Below are positions 1 through 5,908 of a DNA stretch of 6,160 nucleotides, piece by piece. Origin of the DNA: Bacillota bacterium (lineage in GTDB: Bacteria; Bacillota; Clostridia; Peptostreptococcales; Acidaminobacteraceae); contig JAEZUZ010000012.1 of the NCBI GenBank assembly GCA_023443345.1, positions 1 through 6,160 on the forward strand, written 5' to 3'. The translations under genes were made by a program, and so were the position numbers. A model generated the notes under the pieces. The model saw nothing but the letters and a program-made list of their open reading frames with translations, was not told the origin of the DNA and did no database searches. How positions within the stretch are numbered: the stretch's first letter is position 1; each line of letters opens with the position of its first letter.

Positions 1-365
1 GGATTAATTACGACATTTATACCTAGCAATTGCTGGAGGTAACTATATGTCTTATGATTTTCAGGATTTCTTATCCTTGCAACACATTGCTTAGCTCCCA
101 TTTTCTTGGCTAAAATGCAGGCAATCAGGTTAATCTCATCGTATTCAGTAACACTTATAAATATGTCGCTCTTATCGACATCTGCCTCCATAAGCACATC
201 GTAGCTACTTCCGTTTCCAACAATACCTGTGATATCTGTCTTTTCTAATATTGTCTCAAATTTTTTTGCATTCTTCTCTATTAGAAGAATATCTTTGCCT
301 TCTCCAGAAAGCTCTTGGCAAAGTATCTCTCCTACTTTACCCCCTCCAACTATTACAATTTTCAA
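1..365 (-). CDS. trkA: Trk system K+ uptake regulatory protein TrkA, N-terminal part (runs off the window)
   Basis: Peripheral cytoplasmic regulator of the TrkH/TrkG-type potassium channel; its RCK domains bind NAD(H) and gate K+ uptake. Only the first 121 codons are present; the gene continues beyond position 1. The visible part is one Rossmann-fold TrkA-N domain: the dinucleotide-binding loop VGGGKVG at residues 6-12, the acidic residue ending the second strand (LLIEK, E30), GNGSSYDVL at 50-58, and a VTEYDEINL segment at 72-80 followed by VARIRNP at 96-101, all typical of TrkA. The start is TTG at 363-365, two bases after the stop of the upstream gene; an AAGGAG site lies 5 bases before it and no upstream ATG fits. 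It is the third gene of the unit starting at 1833 and is probably translationally coupled. A KtrA-type single-RCK protein (about 220 residues) is possible because the C-terminal half is missing, but the sequence reads more like TrkA (about 450 residues). Confidence 0.88.
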   Translation of the reverse strand, partial: MKIVIVGGGKVGEILCQELSGEGKDILLIEKNAKKFETILEKTDITGIVGNGSSYDVLMEADVDKSDIFISVTEYDEINLIACILAKKMGAKQCVARIRNPENHKTYSYLQQLLGINVVIN

Positions 366-367
366 AA

Positions 368-847
368 TTACTCCTTAATTCTCATACTCTCAATTACATT
401 TTTCAATTCTTTCTTTAATCTAATAAGCGTATTTTCCTTAATTAGACTAGTAAAAGTAAAATTATGTAGAGTTGAATTATTATAAAATACTATATTGTAA
501 AGATCATTCGCTATAAATTCAGTAACTTTAATCCCATTACTGAGTACTTCTTCATCTGTCTGAAAGTTGCCATATAGCCCCTTATATATCTCTAAGACTG
601 AGCCTAGTACTTCATCTTCTGATCTCTTATCTTCTGTTTGAAAATAAAGTACTTCTGGTGCATTTTTAACTTCAAACATCACATACCTATCTTCTGTTAG
701 CTCACTTGCCTTCCAGCTCTTTGGTATCTGAAAAATTACATCTCCAGCTATGAATTCCTTTGTACCTTCTCCTTTTAAAAAATAAAATAGAAATCCAACA
801 AAGATAATCACCAATATCAGAGTTATAAATAAAAATTTTTTTCTCAT
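368..847 (-). CDS. Small membrane-anchored protein of unknown function
   Basis: The function is not recognised. The 159-residue product has a short basic N-terminus (MRKK), one hydrophobic segment at about residues 5-24, and then a soluble domain expected outside the cell. There is no lipobox cysteine and no clear signal-peptidase site, so it is probably an N-terminally anchored protein rather than a lipoprotein. The soluble part begins with a beta-rich stretch containing AGDVIFQIPKSWK (residues 34-46) and ends in a charged helix, LKKELKNVIESMRIKE. This arrangement (an 'IP..W' strand early, 'I..S.R' helix last) resembles small PsbP/DUF1795-like secreted domains, but that is only a resemblance by eye. 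The ATG overlaps the stop of the ATP-grasp gene as ATGA (844-847), and an AGGGGG site lies 5 bases upstream. The next gene, trkA, starts 2 bases after its stop, so the three genes form a tight operon. Confidence 0.75.
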   Translation of the reverse strand: MRKKFLFITLILVIIFVGFLFYFLKGEGTKEFIAGDVIFQIPKSWKASELTEDRYVMFEVKNAPEVLYFQTEDKRSEDEVLGSVLEIYKGLYGNFQTDEEVLSNGIKVTEFIANDLYNIVFYNNSTLHNFTFTSLIKENTLIRLKKELKNVIESMRIKE

Positions 848-1833
848 CTAAACCCCCTGTTAAAAAATGACTCTATCTCTCTTCTTATTCCAGCATTTCC
901 TTGAACAAAATCGTAGTATTGAAGTAAGTCAAATCCAGGTCTTGGATTTATCTCTACAACTACAGGACCCTTATCTGTAATTGCTATATCCCAGCCAAAA
1001 TATCCATATTCATCAAGTTTTAAGCTCATCTCCTTTACTAATTCTAGAGCTTCTTTAAAATATGGTACTCTAAGCTTCTTAAATTCAAATTTAGTCTTAG
1101 GGTGAATGTGTAGTTTAACTATCTTATAATTATTATTCTCTGAAGGCTCTGAATATCCATAATCAGAAAGGCTTCCATCTTCATTTACTCTTAAAACTCC
1201 ACCTCCACTTGATAAGTTGTCAACTTCCTTATCATTAACGCCAAATCTCATGGCAACTTTTAAAAGATGGATTTTGTCTTCATTCTTTAGAACTGTAAAT
1301 CTCATTGTACTTACTGCGTAAGGCGAGATGCTATTTATATCTTTATGCTGAATTATAGGCTCTTCTATTAGATCAAAACCTCTTGCTCTATACTTATCAA
1401 ACTCATCTCTGCCGATTTTTTTTACATCATACCCGCCACAACTGACGCTTTTCTTTATAAAGAATTTTTCATTTTTAATAAAGAAGTCCTCAAGCTCCCT
1501 ATCACTTGCCTGATTGATATTTAATATATCTCTTTTATAATACTCTTTAAAAGCCTTATAACTCTCATATTTATTATCGATATCTAAGCGTGGATTCTTG
1601 GGATTAACCTCTTCTAACATCTTCTTCCACTGCCTTGCAGTAAAGAATTCATCTCTATAGCTGTGTTCTCTATGATTTAGAAAATCAAATAACATATATT
1701 CAAGATATCCCGCACCATACTTTAGCTTTACTTTAATTAGGTCTAAAAATATCGAAATCTTTGAATATTTAGTATCTCTATAGTTGTTTTTTGCAATTTT
1801 ATAAAAACGAAAAATCTTATTTAATGGATTCAT
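844..1833 (-). CDS. ATP-grasp family protein, sugar-transfer-associated type (PF14397-like)
   Basis: Predicted ATP-dependent ligase of the ATP-grasp fold; the family couples ATP hydrolysis to carboxylate-amine or similar bond formation and is often found with surface polysaccharide genes. The natural substrate is unknown. In the 329 residues, the nucleotide-binding lysine region with a glycine-rich loop is at 127-137 (KKSVSCGGYDV). The hinge EEPIIQH (157-163) should contact adenine, STMRFT is at 175-180, and a flexible loop DNLSSGGGV is at 205-213. The metal-binding end is GWDIAI (280-285) plus VVVEINPRPGFD (291-302), where E294 and N296 are the usual Mg2+ ligands. The helical N-terminus (1-100) is typical of this subfamily. 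The ATG at 1831-1833 has an AAGGAG site 5 bases upstream. It is the first gene of a unit with its own promoter just upstream and is joined by ATGA to the membrane protein gene. No glycosyltransferase genes are in the window, so a role in polysaccharide decoration cannot be supported from context. Confidence 0.85.
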   Translation of the reverse strand: MNPLNKIFRFYKIAKNNYRDTKYSKISIFLDLIKVKLKYGAGYLEYMLFDFLNHREHSYRDEFFTARQWKKMLEEVNPKNPRLDIDNKYESYKAFKEYYKRDILNINQASDRELEDFFIKNEKFFIKKSVSCGGYDVKKIGRDEFDKYRARGFDLIEEPIIQHKDINSISPYAVSTMRFTVLKNEDKIHLLKVAMRFGVNDKEVDNLSSGGGVLRVNEDGSLSDYGYSEPSENNNYKIVKLHIHPKTKFEFKKLRVPYFKEALELVKEMSLKLDEYGYFGWDIAITDKGPVVVEINPRPGFDLLQYYDFVQGNAGIRREIESFFNRGFR

Positions 1834-1858
1834 TATTTCTCCTTTATTACATTGTTAG

Positions 1859-1886
1859 ATTATAGCACATATAGGAGCAATGAAAA
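1859..1886 (-). promoter_or_regulatory. Promoter for the ATP-grasp / membrane protein / trkA unit
   Basis: On the minus strand an extended -10 element, TGCTATAAT (1859-1867), is a full match to the sigma-A consensus. Sixteen bases upstream lies TTTTCA (1881-1886), a 4 of 6 match to TTGACA that overlaps the T-tract of the preceding terminator. Transcription would start near 1852, giving a leader of under 20 bases that contains the AAGGAG site (1839-1844). The strong extended -10 makes the weak -35 acceptable. Confidence 0.75.
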
Positions 1887-1910
1887 ACTCCCATATTTCT
1901 ATGAGAGTTT
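1883..1910 (-). terminator. Intrinsic terminator after the phosphofructokinase gene
   Basis: Read on the minus strand, AAACTCTCAT (1901-1910) pairs with ATGGGAGTTT (1885-1894) across a 6-base loop. This is a 10 bp stem with one G-T wobble, followed by a run of T (1883-1887). It lies 10 bases past the pfk stop codon and separates the HAD-pfk unit from the downstream promoter, which begins within the same bases. The plus-strand side lacks a good T run, so it should act in one direction. Confidence 0.85.
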
Positions 1911-1920
1911 ATTTATGTCA

Positions 1921-3144
1921 TTATTTTTCATTTTTCTTAGTAAATGATTTTTCTACAGTCTTTCCTCTTAATCTAGCTATCTTTGGAAGAGTTTCTCCAA
2001 CTAGAGGTGTAACGTAGTCAATAAACGCCTTTGTTACAAAGTTTCCTTCTTTGTTGATGAATTCCTTAGGCATAACTCTTGTTTTAGCAGCTATCTTCTC
2101 TAGCGGAACTAGTTCATAGGCAACATCGTAATCTGCAATTCTCTTGATTGCTACAGATCCACTTTGTCCATGAACCGCAAACTTAGTAGCCATCTCACCA
2201 ACTTCTCTAGCTTCTCTGGCATCTACTTCACTTACAACTCCAGCAAAAGCTCTCTGTAGGTATCCAAATGTGTCACTTCTAACTCTCTTGATCCCTAATT
2301 TAGCCTTAACTTCTTCTGTTAATAAATCACCAAGTGCTCCATTTCCTGATAGTTGAACATTTCCATGGGCATCTTTTTCAGAACCAATTAATTTAACAAC
2401 AATTGGCTCGCCTGTCTCATCACATATACCTTCACTTAGAGCAACAATACATCTTCCGTGTTTTTCATATGTCCTCTTAACATCTTGAAGGAAGTTTTCA
2501 ATTTTAAATGGAACTTCTGGCAAATATATAAGATGTGGACCATCGTCTTCAAAGACCTTTCCTAGAACACTTGAAGCTGTTAAAAATCCAGCATGTCTTC
2601 CCATTAAAACTGCTATATATACACCTTCTAATGCTCTATTGTCTTGATTAACTCCTCTAAATGCCTGTGCAACAAATTTTGCAGCTGAAGCAAATCCAGG
2701 TGTGTGATCATTTTCCATTAAATCATTGTCAACTGTCTTTGGAATATGAACAGCGATTAATTCATAGTCCTCTTTATCAGCAAATTCTTTTACAATTCTA
2801 ACAGTATCAGATGAGTCATTGCCACCTACATAGAAGAAATATCTTACATTGTGATGTCTCATAACTTCAAACATCTTTTCGCAGAATTCCTTATCAGGTT
2901 TAGTTCTTGTACTTCTAAGCGCAGATGATGGAGTTTTAGCAACTCTCAACAAGTTATCTTCTGTCTCAAAAGTAAGATCAATAAAGTTTTCGTTGACAAT
3001 ACCATCAACTCCATTTACTGCTCCATATATATGTGTTATATTTGGATTTTTCTTAGCTTCAAGAATTGCTCCTACAAGTGACTGGTTGATTACAGCAGTA
3101 GGACCACCACCTTGAGCTATTAGCATCTTTCCTTCTAAATGCAT
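1921..3144 (-). CDS. pfp: Pyrophosphate-dependent 6-phosphofructokinase (diphosphate--fructose-6-phosphate 1-phosphotransferase)
   Basis: Cytoplasmic glycolytic enzyme phosphorylating fructose 6-phosphate to fructose 1,6-bisphosphate, here using PPi rather than ATP, which makes the step reversible. The 407 residues carry the PFK fold: GGGPTAVIN (12-20) at the donor site, GGNDSSDT (107-114), PKTVDND (135-141) with the catalytic aspartate region, MGRHAG (181-186) and LSEG (236-239) for sugar phosphate binding. Donor choice is read from two positions: D110 replaces the glycine of the ATP-type GGDGS motif, and K136 replaces the glycine of PGTIDND; both mark PPi-type enzymes. The start is uncertain. 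ATG at 3142-3144 overlaps the HAD gene stop by 10 bases and has AAAGGA about 10 bases upstream. ATG at 3124-3126 (residue 7, MLIAQGGG) would leave a small gap after the HAD gene and has AGAAGGA about 3 bases upstream. Either fits the family. It is the second gene after the HAD phosphatase and ends at a clear terminator. Confidence 0.93.
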   Translation of the reverse strand: MHLEGKMLIAQGGGPTAVINQSLVGAILEAKKNPNITHIYGAVNGVDGIVNENFIDLTFETEDNLLRVAKTPSSALRSTRTKPDKEFCEKMFEVMRHHNVRYFFYVGGNDSSDTVRIVKEFADKEDYELIAVHIPKTVDNDLMENDHTPGFASAAKFVAQAFRGVNQDNRALEGVYIAVLMGRHAGFLTASSVLGKVFEDDGPHLIYLPEVPFKIENFLQDVKRTYEKHGRCIVALSEGICDETGEPIVVKLIGSEKDAHGNVQLSGNGALGDLLTEEVKAKLGIKRVRSDTFGYLQRAFAGVVSEVDAREAREVGEMATKFAVHGQSGSVAIKRIADYDVAYELVPLEKIAAKTRVMPKEFINKEGNFVTKAFIDYVTPLVGETLPKIARLRGKTVEKSFTKKNEK

Positions 3145-3977
3145 TCTTCTTCGTTCCTTTCTATATAGCGAACAACGCTATCTTGTTGATTAGTCCCTAT
3201 AACTAAATCAGCAATTTCTTTTAATTTATTATGAGCATTGCTTACAGCAATACCTGTATCGGCATTTTCAATCATTTCTATATCGTTGTATTGATCTCCA
3301 AAACAATATAATTCGTCCTCTTGTTCTAGAAACATCTTCTTATATTCTAATACAGCATGACCTTTATTGCTAAGAGGATCAGAGATATTTAAAAAGTAAA
3401 ATCCCTTCTCTATGCCAGGAATATAGTGAATGTGTAGATTACTCATCTCCTTTTCCTTAAGCATATCATAACCTTGAACTATTTCCTGCTCTGGTGCATA
3501 AGAGCCAATAAACACTATCCTCTTATTTAAAAGATCCCTTATATTATCTACTATCTTCATTCTATCACCAATAGAAATTTCATAATAGCTAACTAGTGTT
3601 TTATAGCTATCTTTATCTTTATTGCCATACACATAGAGATAGTCCTCTTCATCTTCATAAACTCCTGCAATAATTGGTAAATCTAAATATTCAAGAGTCT
3701 CAAAAATCCTATAAATATCTCCCTTTATATCATTTATATATAATTTTTTTCCCGTTTTAAAGTCAGATATGTAACTACCATTACATTCAATTACAGGCAT
3801 ATTTATTTCAAGTCCTTCAAGAGCATGTTTCATTGAATGAAAATCTCTGGCTGTTGCTATTGTAAACTTAACTCCTTTTTTTATCAAGTCGTTTAGTTTG
3901 TTTTTTGAAAATTCACTCAATTCTGAATTGTCATTAAGCAATGTCCCATCCATATCTGAAAGATATATTCTTGCCAT
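3135..3977 (-). CDS. Cof-type HAD-IIB family phosphatase
   Basis: Predicted Mg2+-dependent phosphatase of the Cof/YidA group, which dephosphorylates sugar phosphates or similar small metabolites in the cytoplasm; the exact substrate cannot be read from sequence. The 280 residues hold all HAD motifs: DMDGT at 8-12 (nucleophile D8, acid/base D10), T42 in TIATAR (39-44), K205 in SNKGHA (203-208) and GDQYNDIEM (227-235) with the metal-binding D228 and D232. The type IIB cap domain lies between, about 84-190. Length is normal for the family. The ATG at 3975-3977 follows a very strong AAGGAGG site with a short 3-base spacing. It leads a two-gene unit with PPi-phosphofructokinase, overlapping it slightly or lying just before it, which suggests a link to sugar phosphate metabolism (inference). 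It is divergent from the SEC-C gene, and the two promoters share bases. Confidence 0.92.
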   Translation of the reverse strand: MARIYLSDMDGTLLNDNSELSEFSKNKLNDLIKKGVKFTIATARDFHSMKHALEGLEINMPVIECNGSYISDFKTGKKLYINDIKGDIYRIFETLEYLDLPIIAGVYEDEEDYLYVYGNKDKDSYKTLVSYYEISIGDRMKIVDNIRDLLNKRIVFIGSYAPEQEIVQGYDMLKEKEMSNLHIHYIPGIEKGFYFLNISDPLSNKGHAVLEYKKMFLEQEDELYCFGDQYNDIEMIENADTGIAVSNAHNKLKEIADLVIGTNQQDSVVRYIERNEEECI

Positions 3978-3985
3978 GTTCCTCC

Positions 3986-4014
3986 TTGAAAAAACACTTC
4001 TTACCTCTTATAAT
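3986..4014 (+). promoter_or_regulatory. Sigma-A-type promoter of the SEC-C gene
   Basis: TTGAAA (3986-3991) and TATAAT (4009-4014) are separated by exactly 17 bases, a near-perfect vegetative promoter. Transcription would begin near 4021, leaving only about a dozen leader bases before the start at 4033. The -35 element overlaps the ribosome binding site of the divergent HAD gene, so the promoter lies in the HAD gene's 5' leader. Confidence 0.85.
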
Positions 4015-4018
4015 ATCA
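4010..4018 (-). promoter_or_regulatory. Likely extended -10 promoter of the HAD-pfk unit
   Basis: Read on the minus strand, TGATATTAT (4010-4018) is an extended -10 with 5 of 6 matches to TATAAT. No good -35 is present: at 17 bases the hexamer is TTTCAT, lying on the SEC-C start codon. Start of transcription would fall near 4003, with a leader of about 25 bases. It occupies the same bases as the -10 of the divergent SEC-C promoter. Confidence 0.5.
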
Positions 4019-4032
4019 TACATGGAGGAATG

Positions 4033-4530
4033 ATGAAACTATATCAATCTTGGAAACAACTCACAGAAATGCCAACAACTCAGGAACAATATAAAAGGTT
4101 TTGGAAAGAGTACTTTGATTTAGAAAAAGAATTCTACAAAGATCTTCTATCTAAAGAAGATATAAGAATCAAGGGTAAAATTTCAGATCTTGCAAAGCAG
4201 AGAGGGGTTGAACCACAACTTTACTATGGTTTTCTAGATGGAATTAATGATTCCCTAGAAGAAAAATTAGAGCTAGAATCTCTAACTGAAAAAACAGAAA
4301 TTGATAATGCTGTAAATTTAAAAGAGCTATTCCTAAATATGTTAAGAGCTAAGGCAAAATGGCTCTATGAATTGAAACAATGGGATACTCTTCTTACAGA
4401 TGAAGAAAAAAGAGAAATCAAAAAGAAATTCCAAAGTGAAAATACAGTTAGAAATTCTCAAAGTGTAGGAAGAAATGATCCTTGTCCTTGTGGCTCAGGA
4501 CGCAAATATAAAAAATGTTGTGGTAAATAA
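4033..4530 (+). CDS. SEC-C motif (zinc-binding) domain protein
   Basis: Cytoplasmic protein of unknown role ending in a SEC-C motif, the short zinc-binding tail first known from SecA, where it contacts SecB and ribosomes. In the 165 residues the C-terminal segment VGRNDPCPCGSGRKYKKCCG (145-164) supplies the four cysteines C151, C153, C162 and C163 (CxCx8CC). The preceding 140 residues are highly charged and mostly helical (for example 21-42 and 95-133), with no catalytic motif I can recognise. It is far too short to be SecA. The start chosen is the second ATG of an ATGATG pair (4033), 4 bases after GGAGG (4024-4028); the first ATG (4030) would be only 1 base away. The reading frame stays open upstream to 3898, but that part lies inside the HAD gene and upstream of the promoter, so it is not used. 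The gene is transcribed alone and its terminator starts in its stop codon. Its last codons are repeated at 6001-6042. Confidence 0.85.
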   Translation: MKLYQSWKQLTEMPTTQEQYKRFWKEYFDLEKEFYKDLLSKEDIRIKGKISDLAKQRGVEPQLYYGFLDGINDSLEEKLELESLTEKTEIDNAVNLKELFLNMLRAKAKWLYELKQWDTLLTDEEKREIKKKFQSENTVRNSQSVGRNDPCPCGSGRKYKKCCGK

Positions 4531-4648
4531 ACCCGCGAACCCGTATAAAATAAGGGATTGCGGGTTTTTCTATGATTCCACATTTTGGGTAATTTTTGAA
4601 GTGTCCATTGCCTTAGATACGTTGTAAAATCCTCACAAACCCTTATAA
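4489..4648 (+). repeat. Long direct repeat, left copy (SEC-C tail, terminator and following 80 bases)
   Basis: This segment aligns without gaps to 6001-6160, an offset of exactly 1,512 bases. From 4514 to 4648 only positions 4531 and 4599 differ (A here, G in the other copy). From 4494 to 4513 there are 10 differences, although the encoded peptide is nearly the same. The sharp boundary of identity inside the final codons of a gene is the pattern left by site-specific insertion at a gene 3' end. The right copy ends only because the window does, so the full repeat may be longer. Confidence 0.93.
4529..4570 (+). terminator. Intrinsic terminator of the SEC-C gene with a nested hairpin
   Basis: AAACCCGC (4529-4536) pairs with GCGGGTTT (4560-4567), followed by TTTTT (4565-4569). 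The stem starts within the TAA stop codon. The 23 bases inside are not a simple loop: CCC-TAT (4540-4546) can pair with ATA-GGG (4550-4556) around AAA, with one G/A mismatch, giving a second hairpin. The same element recurs at 6041-6082. Confidence 0.85.
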
Positions 4649-4707
4649 AATAAGGACAAAACATGTGTTTGAATTTTAATTTTAAATTGAATACAAAACG
4701 TATCTAA
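4613..4707. repeat. 95-base module bounded by inverted TTAGATACGTT, with an internal hairpin
   Basis: TTAGATACGTT (4613-4623) and its exact reverse complement AACGTATCTAA (4697-4707) bound the module. Inside is a short hairpin, CCTTAT-AAA-ATAAGG (4641-4655). The 19 bases at 4638-4656 are a near copy (2 differences) of 4538-4556 inside the terminator, exactly 100 bases away. The left boundary belongs to the long direct repeat and the right boundary is also the left arm of the 15-base inverted repeat around the peptidase gene. Such an arrangement resembles recombinase arm and core sites, but no recombinase is seen. The remainder is AT-rich and non-coding. Confidence 0.7.
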
Positions 4708-4709
4708 AA
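4695..4709 (-). repeat. 15-base inverted repeat, left arm (TTTTAGATACGTTTT)
   Basis: The minus strand reads TTTTAGATACGTTTT here, identical to the plus strand at 5869-5883. The two arms face inward around the S66 peptidase gene, about 1.19 kb from end to end. The 11-base core also occurs at 4613-4623, 5883-5893 and 6125-6135. Confidence 0.85.
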
Positions 4710-4722
4710 AATAAAAGTTTAA

Positions 4723-4731
4723 TGATATAGT
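4723..4731 (+). promoter_or_regulatory. Possible extended -10 promoter of the S66 peptidase gene
   Basis: TGATATAGT is an extended -10 with 5 of 6 matches to TATAAT. No convincing -35 sits 16-18 bases upstream. Transcription would start near 4738, right at the AGGAG site, leaving a leader of about 14 bases. It lies inside the inverted repeat, so the gene would carry its own promoter if the segment moved. Confidence 0.45.
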
Positions 4732-4751
4732 ATAAATAGGAGTTGATAATT

Positions 4752-5849
4752 ATGATAAAACCACAAAAATTAAATAAAGGGGATAAAGTTGCAATTGTTA
4801 GTTTATCTAGAGGGCTATTAGGAATGCCTTTTTGTAAACATGAGTTAGATATAGCAATTAAAAGATTAGAAGACTTTGGATTAATACCGGTTATAATGCC
4901 AAATGCATTGAAAGATATGGATTATCTTCAAAATCATCCAGAAGCAAGGGCGAGTGATTTAAAACAGGCTTTTATGGATGACAGTATAAAAGGAATTATT
5001 TGTGCCATTGGTGGAGATGATACATATAAAACAATTCCATACTTAATGGAAGATGAGGAATTTATAAATGCAGTTAAAAATCATCCGAAATTATTTACAG
5101 GTTTTTCTGATACAACAAACAACCACTTAATGTTAAATAAATTAGGACTCTCAACTTTCTATGGTCCTTGTTTATTAGTTGATCTAGCAGAATTAGATAA
5201 TGAGATGTTGCCATATACAAAACAATATTTTGAAAAGTATTTTATGAATGAATCTAATTTTGAAATAATATCAAGCCCAATATGGTATTTTGATAGAGAA
5301 AGCTATGGTAATGAAGAAGTTGGAAAACCAAGAAAATCTCAAAATGAACAACATGGATTTGAAGTTTTGAATGGTAAAGGAAAAATAACAGGAAAATTAT
5401 ATGGCGGATGTCTAGATAGTTTATACGTTATTTATACAAGTGAAAGATATGGAAATGAAAATGAAATATACACTAAATATAATATATTACCAACCTTAGA
5501 TGAATGGAAAGAAAAAATACTATTTATAGAAACTTCTGAGGAAAGAATGCATCCTGATAAATTGGAAATAATATTGAACTTTTTTAAGAATAATAAAGTA
5601 TTTGAAAGTGTAAAAGGTGTTATTGTTGGTAAACCTATCGATGAAAAATACTATGAAGAGTATAAGCAAGTTTACAAAAAGGTATTTGCAGATTTAAAAA
5701 CACCTGTTTTGTATAATATTAATTTTGGACATTCCGTTCCAAGATGTATAATACCATATGATGCTGAAGCAACTATAGATTTTGATAATAAAAGAATAAC
5801 TATTAATACTCCAATATTTGAAGAAAAAACAATTACTAAAAAATTGTAA
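4752..5849 (+). CDS. S66 family serine peptidase (MccF-like / LD-carboxypeptidase)
   Basis: Predicted cytoplasmic serine peptidase of family S66. Members either cut the LD bond of muropeptides during cell-wall recycling or, as MccF, cleave microcin C-type peptidyl nucleotides and give immunity. The 365 residues show the Ser-Glu-His triad: nucleophile S119 in FTGFSD (115-120), E260 in FIETSEE (258-264) and H327 in NFGHS (324-328). The GGDD turn (87-90) in the N-terminal half is the usual oxyanion-side motif. A long insert with SSPIWYFD (174-181) and the length fit the MccF-like branch better than the shorter (about 300 residue) LdcA type. The start is ATG at 4752, with AGGAG (4738-4742) 9 bases upstream; a TTG at 4743 touches that site and is rejected. 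It stands alone between inverted TTTTAGATACGTTTT repeats and two long direct repeats, so it looks like cassette cargo. A weak AT-only hairpin (5842-5847 with 5858-5863) overlaps its stop and is a doubtful terminator. Confidence 0.9.
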   Translation: MIKPQKLNKGDKVAIVSLSRGLLGMPFCKHELDIAIKRLEDFGLIPVIMPNALKDMDYLQNHPEARASDLKQAFMDDSIKGIICAIGGDDTYKTIPYLMEDEEFINAVKNHPKLFTGFSDTTNNHLMLNKLGLSTFYGPCLLVDLAELDNEMLPYTKQYFEKYFMNESNFEIISSPIWYFDRESYGNEEVGKPRKSQNEQHGFEVLNGKGKITGKLYGGCLDSLYVIYTSERYGNENEIYTKYNILPTLDEWKEKILFIETSEERMHPDKLEIILNFFKNNKVFESVKGVIVGKPIDEKYYEEYKQVYKKVFADLKTPVLYNINFGHSVPRCIIPYDAEATIDFDNKRITINTPIFEEKTITKKL

Positions 5850-5868
5850 AAAATTCAACAATTATAAA

Positions 5869-5893
5869 TTTTAGATACGTTTTTAGATACGTT
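5869..5893 (+). repeat. 15-base inverted repeat, right arm, with a tandem second copy
   Basis: TTTTAGATACGTTTT (5869-5883) is the exact inverse of 4695-4709. A second copy, TTTTAGATACGTT (5881-5893), follows with a 12-base step and overlaps the first, giving two same-direction motifs. It lies just after the peptidase gene. Confidence 0.85.
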
Positions 5894-5908
5894 CTGCTAG
5901 GTTTGCCG

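Noticed and set aside
3898..4032. Upstream extension of the SEC-C reading frame to an ATG at 3898
   Set aside because: It lies antisense to the start of the HAD gene and upstream of a consensus promoter (3986-4014); the GGAGG site directly before 4033 marks the real start.
4458..4664. Minus-strand open frame of 68 codons across the SEC-C tail and terminator
   Set aside because: It is antisense to a well-supported gene and terminator and has no ribosome binding site; its resemblance to the frame at 5913-6095 only reflects the DNA repeat.
4680..4742. Riboswitch or structured leader before the peptidase gene
   Set aside because: The stretch is low-complexity AT sequence; the likely transcript start leaves too short a leader and no conserved riboswitch pattern is visible.
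4743..4751. TTG start three codons upstream for the S66 peptidase
   Set aside because: It would directly abut the AGGAG site with no spacing; the ATG at 4752 has a normal 9-base spacing.
4695..5883. Insertion sequence
   Set aside because: The inverted repeats would fit, but the enclosed gene is a peptidase with no transposase motif, and no target-site duplication is evident.
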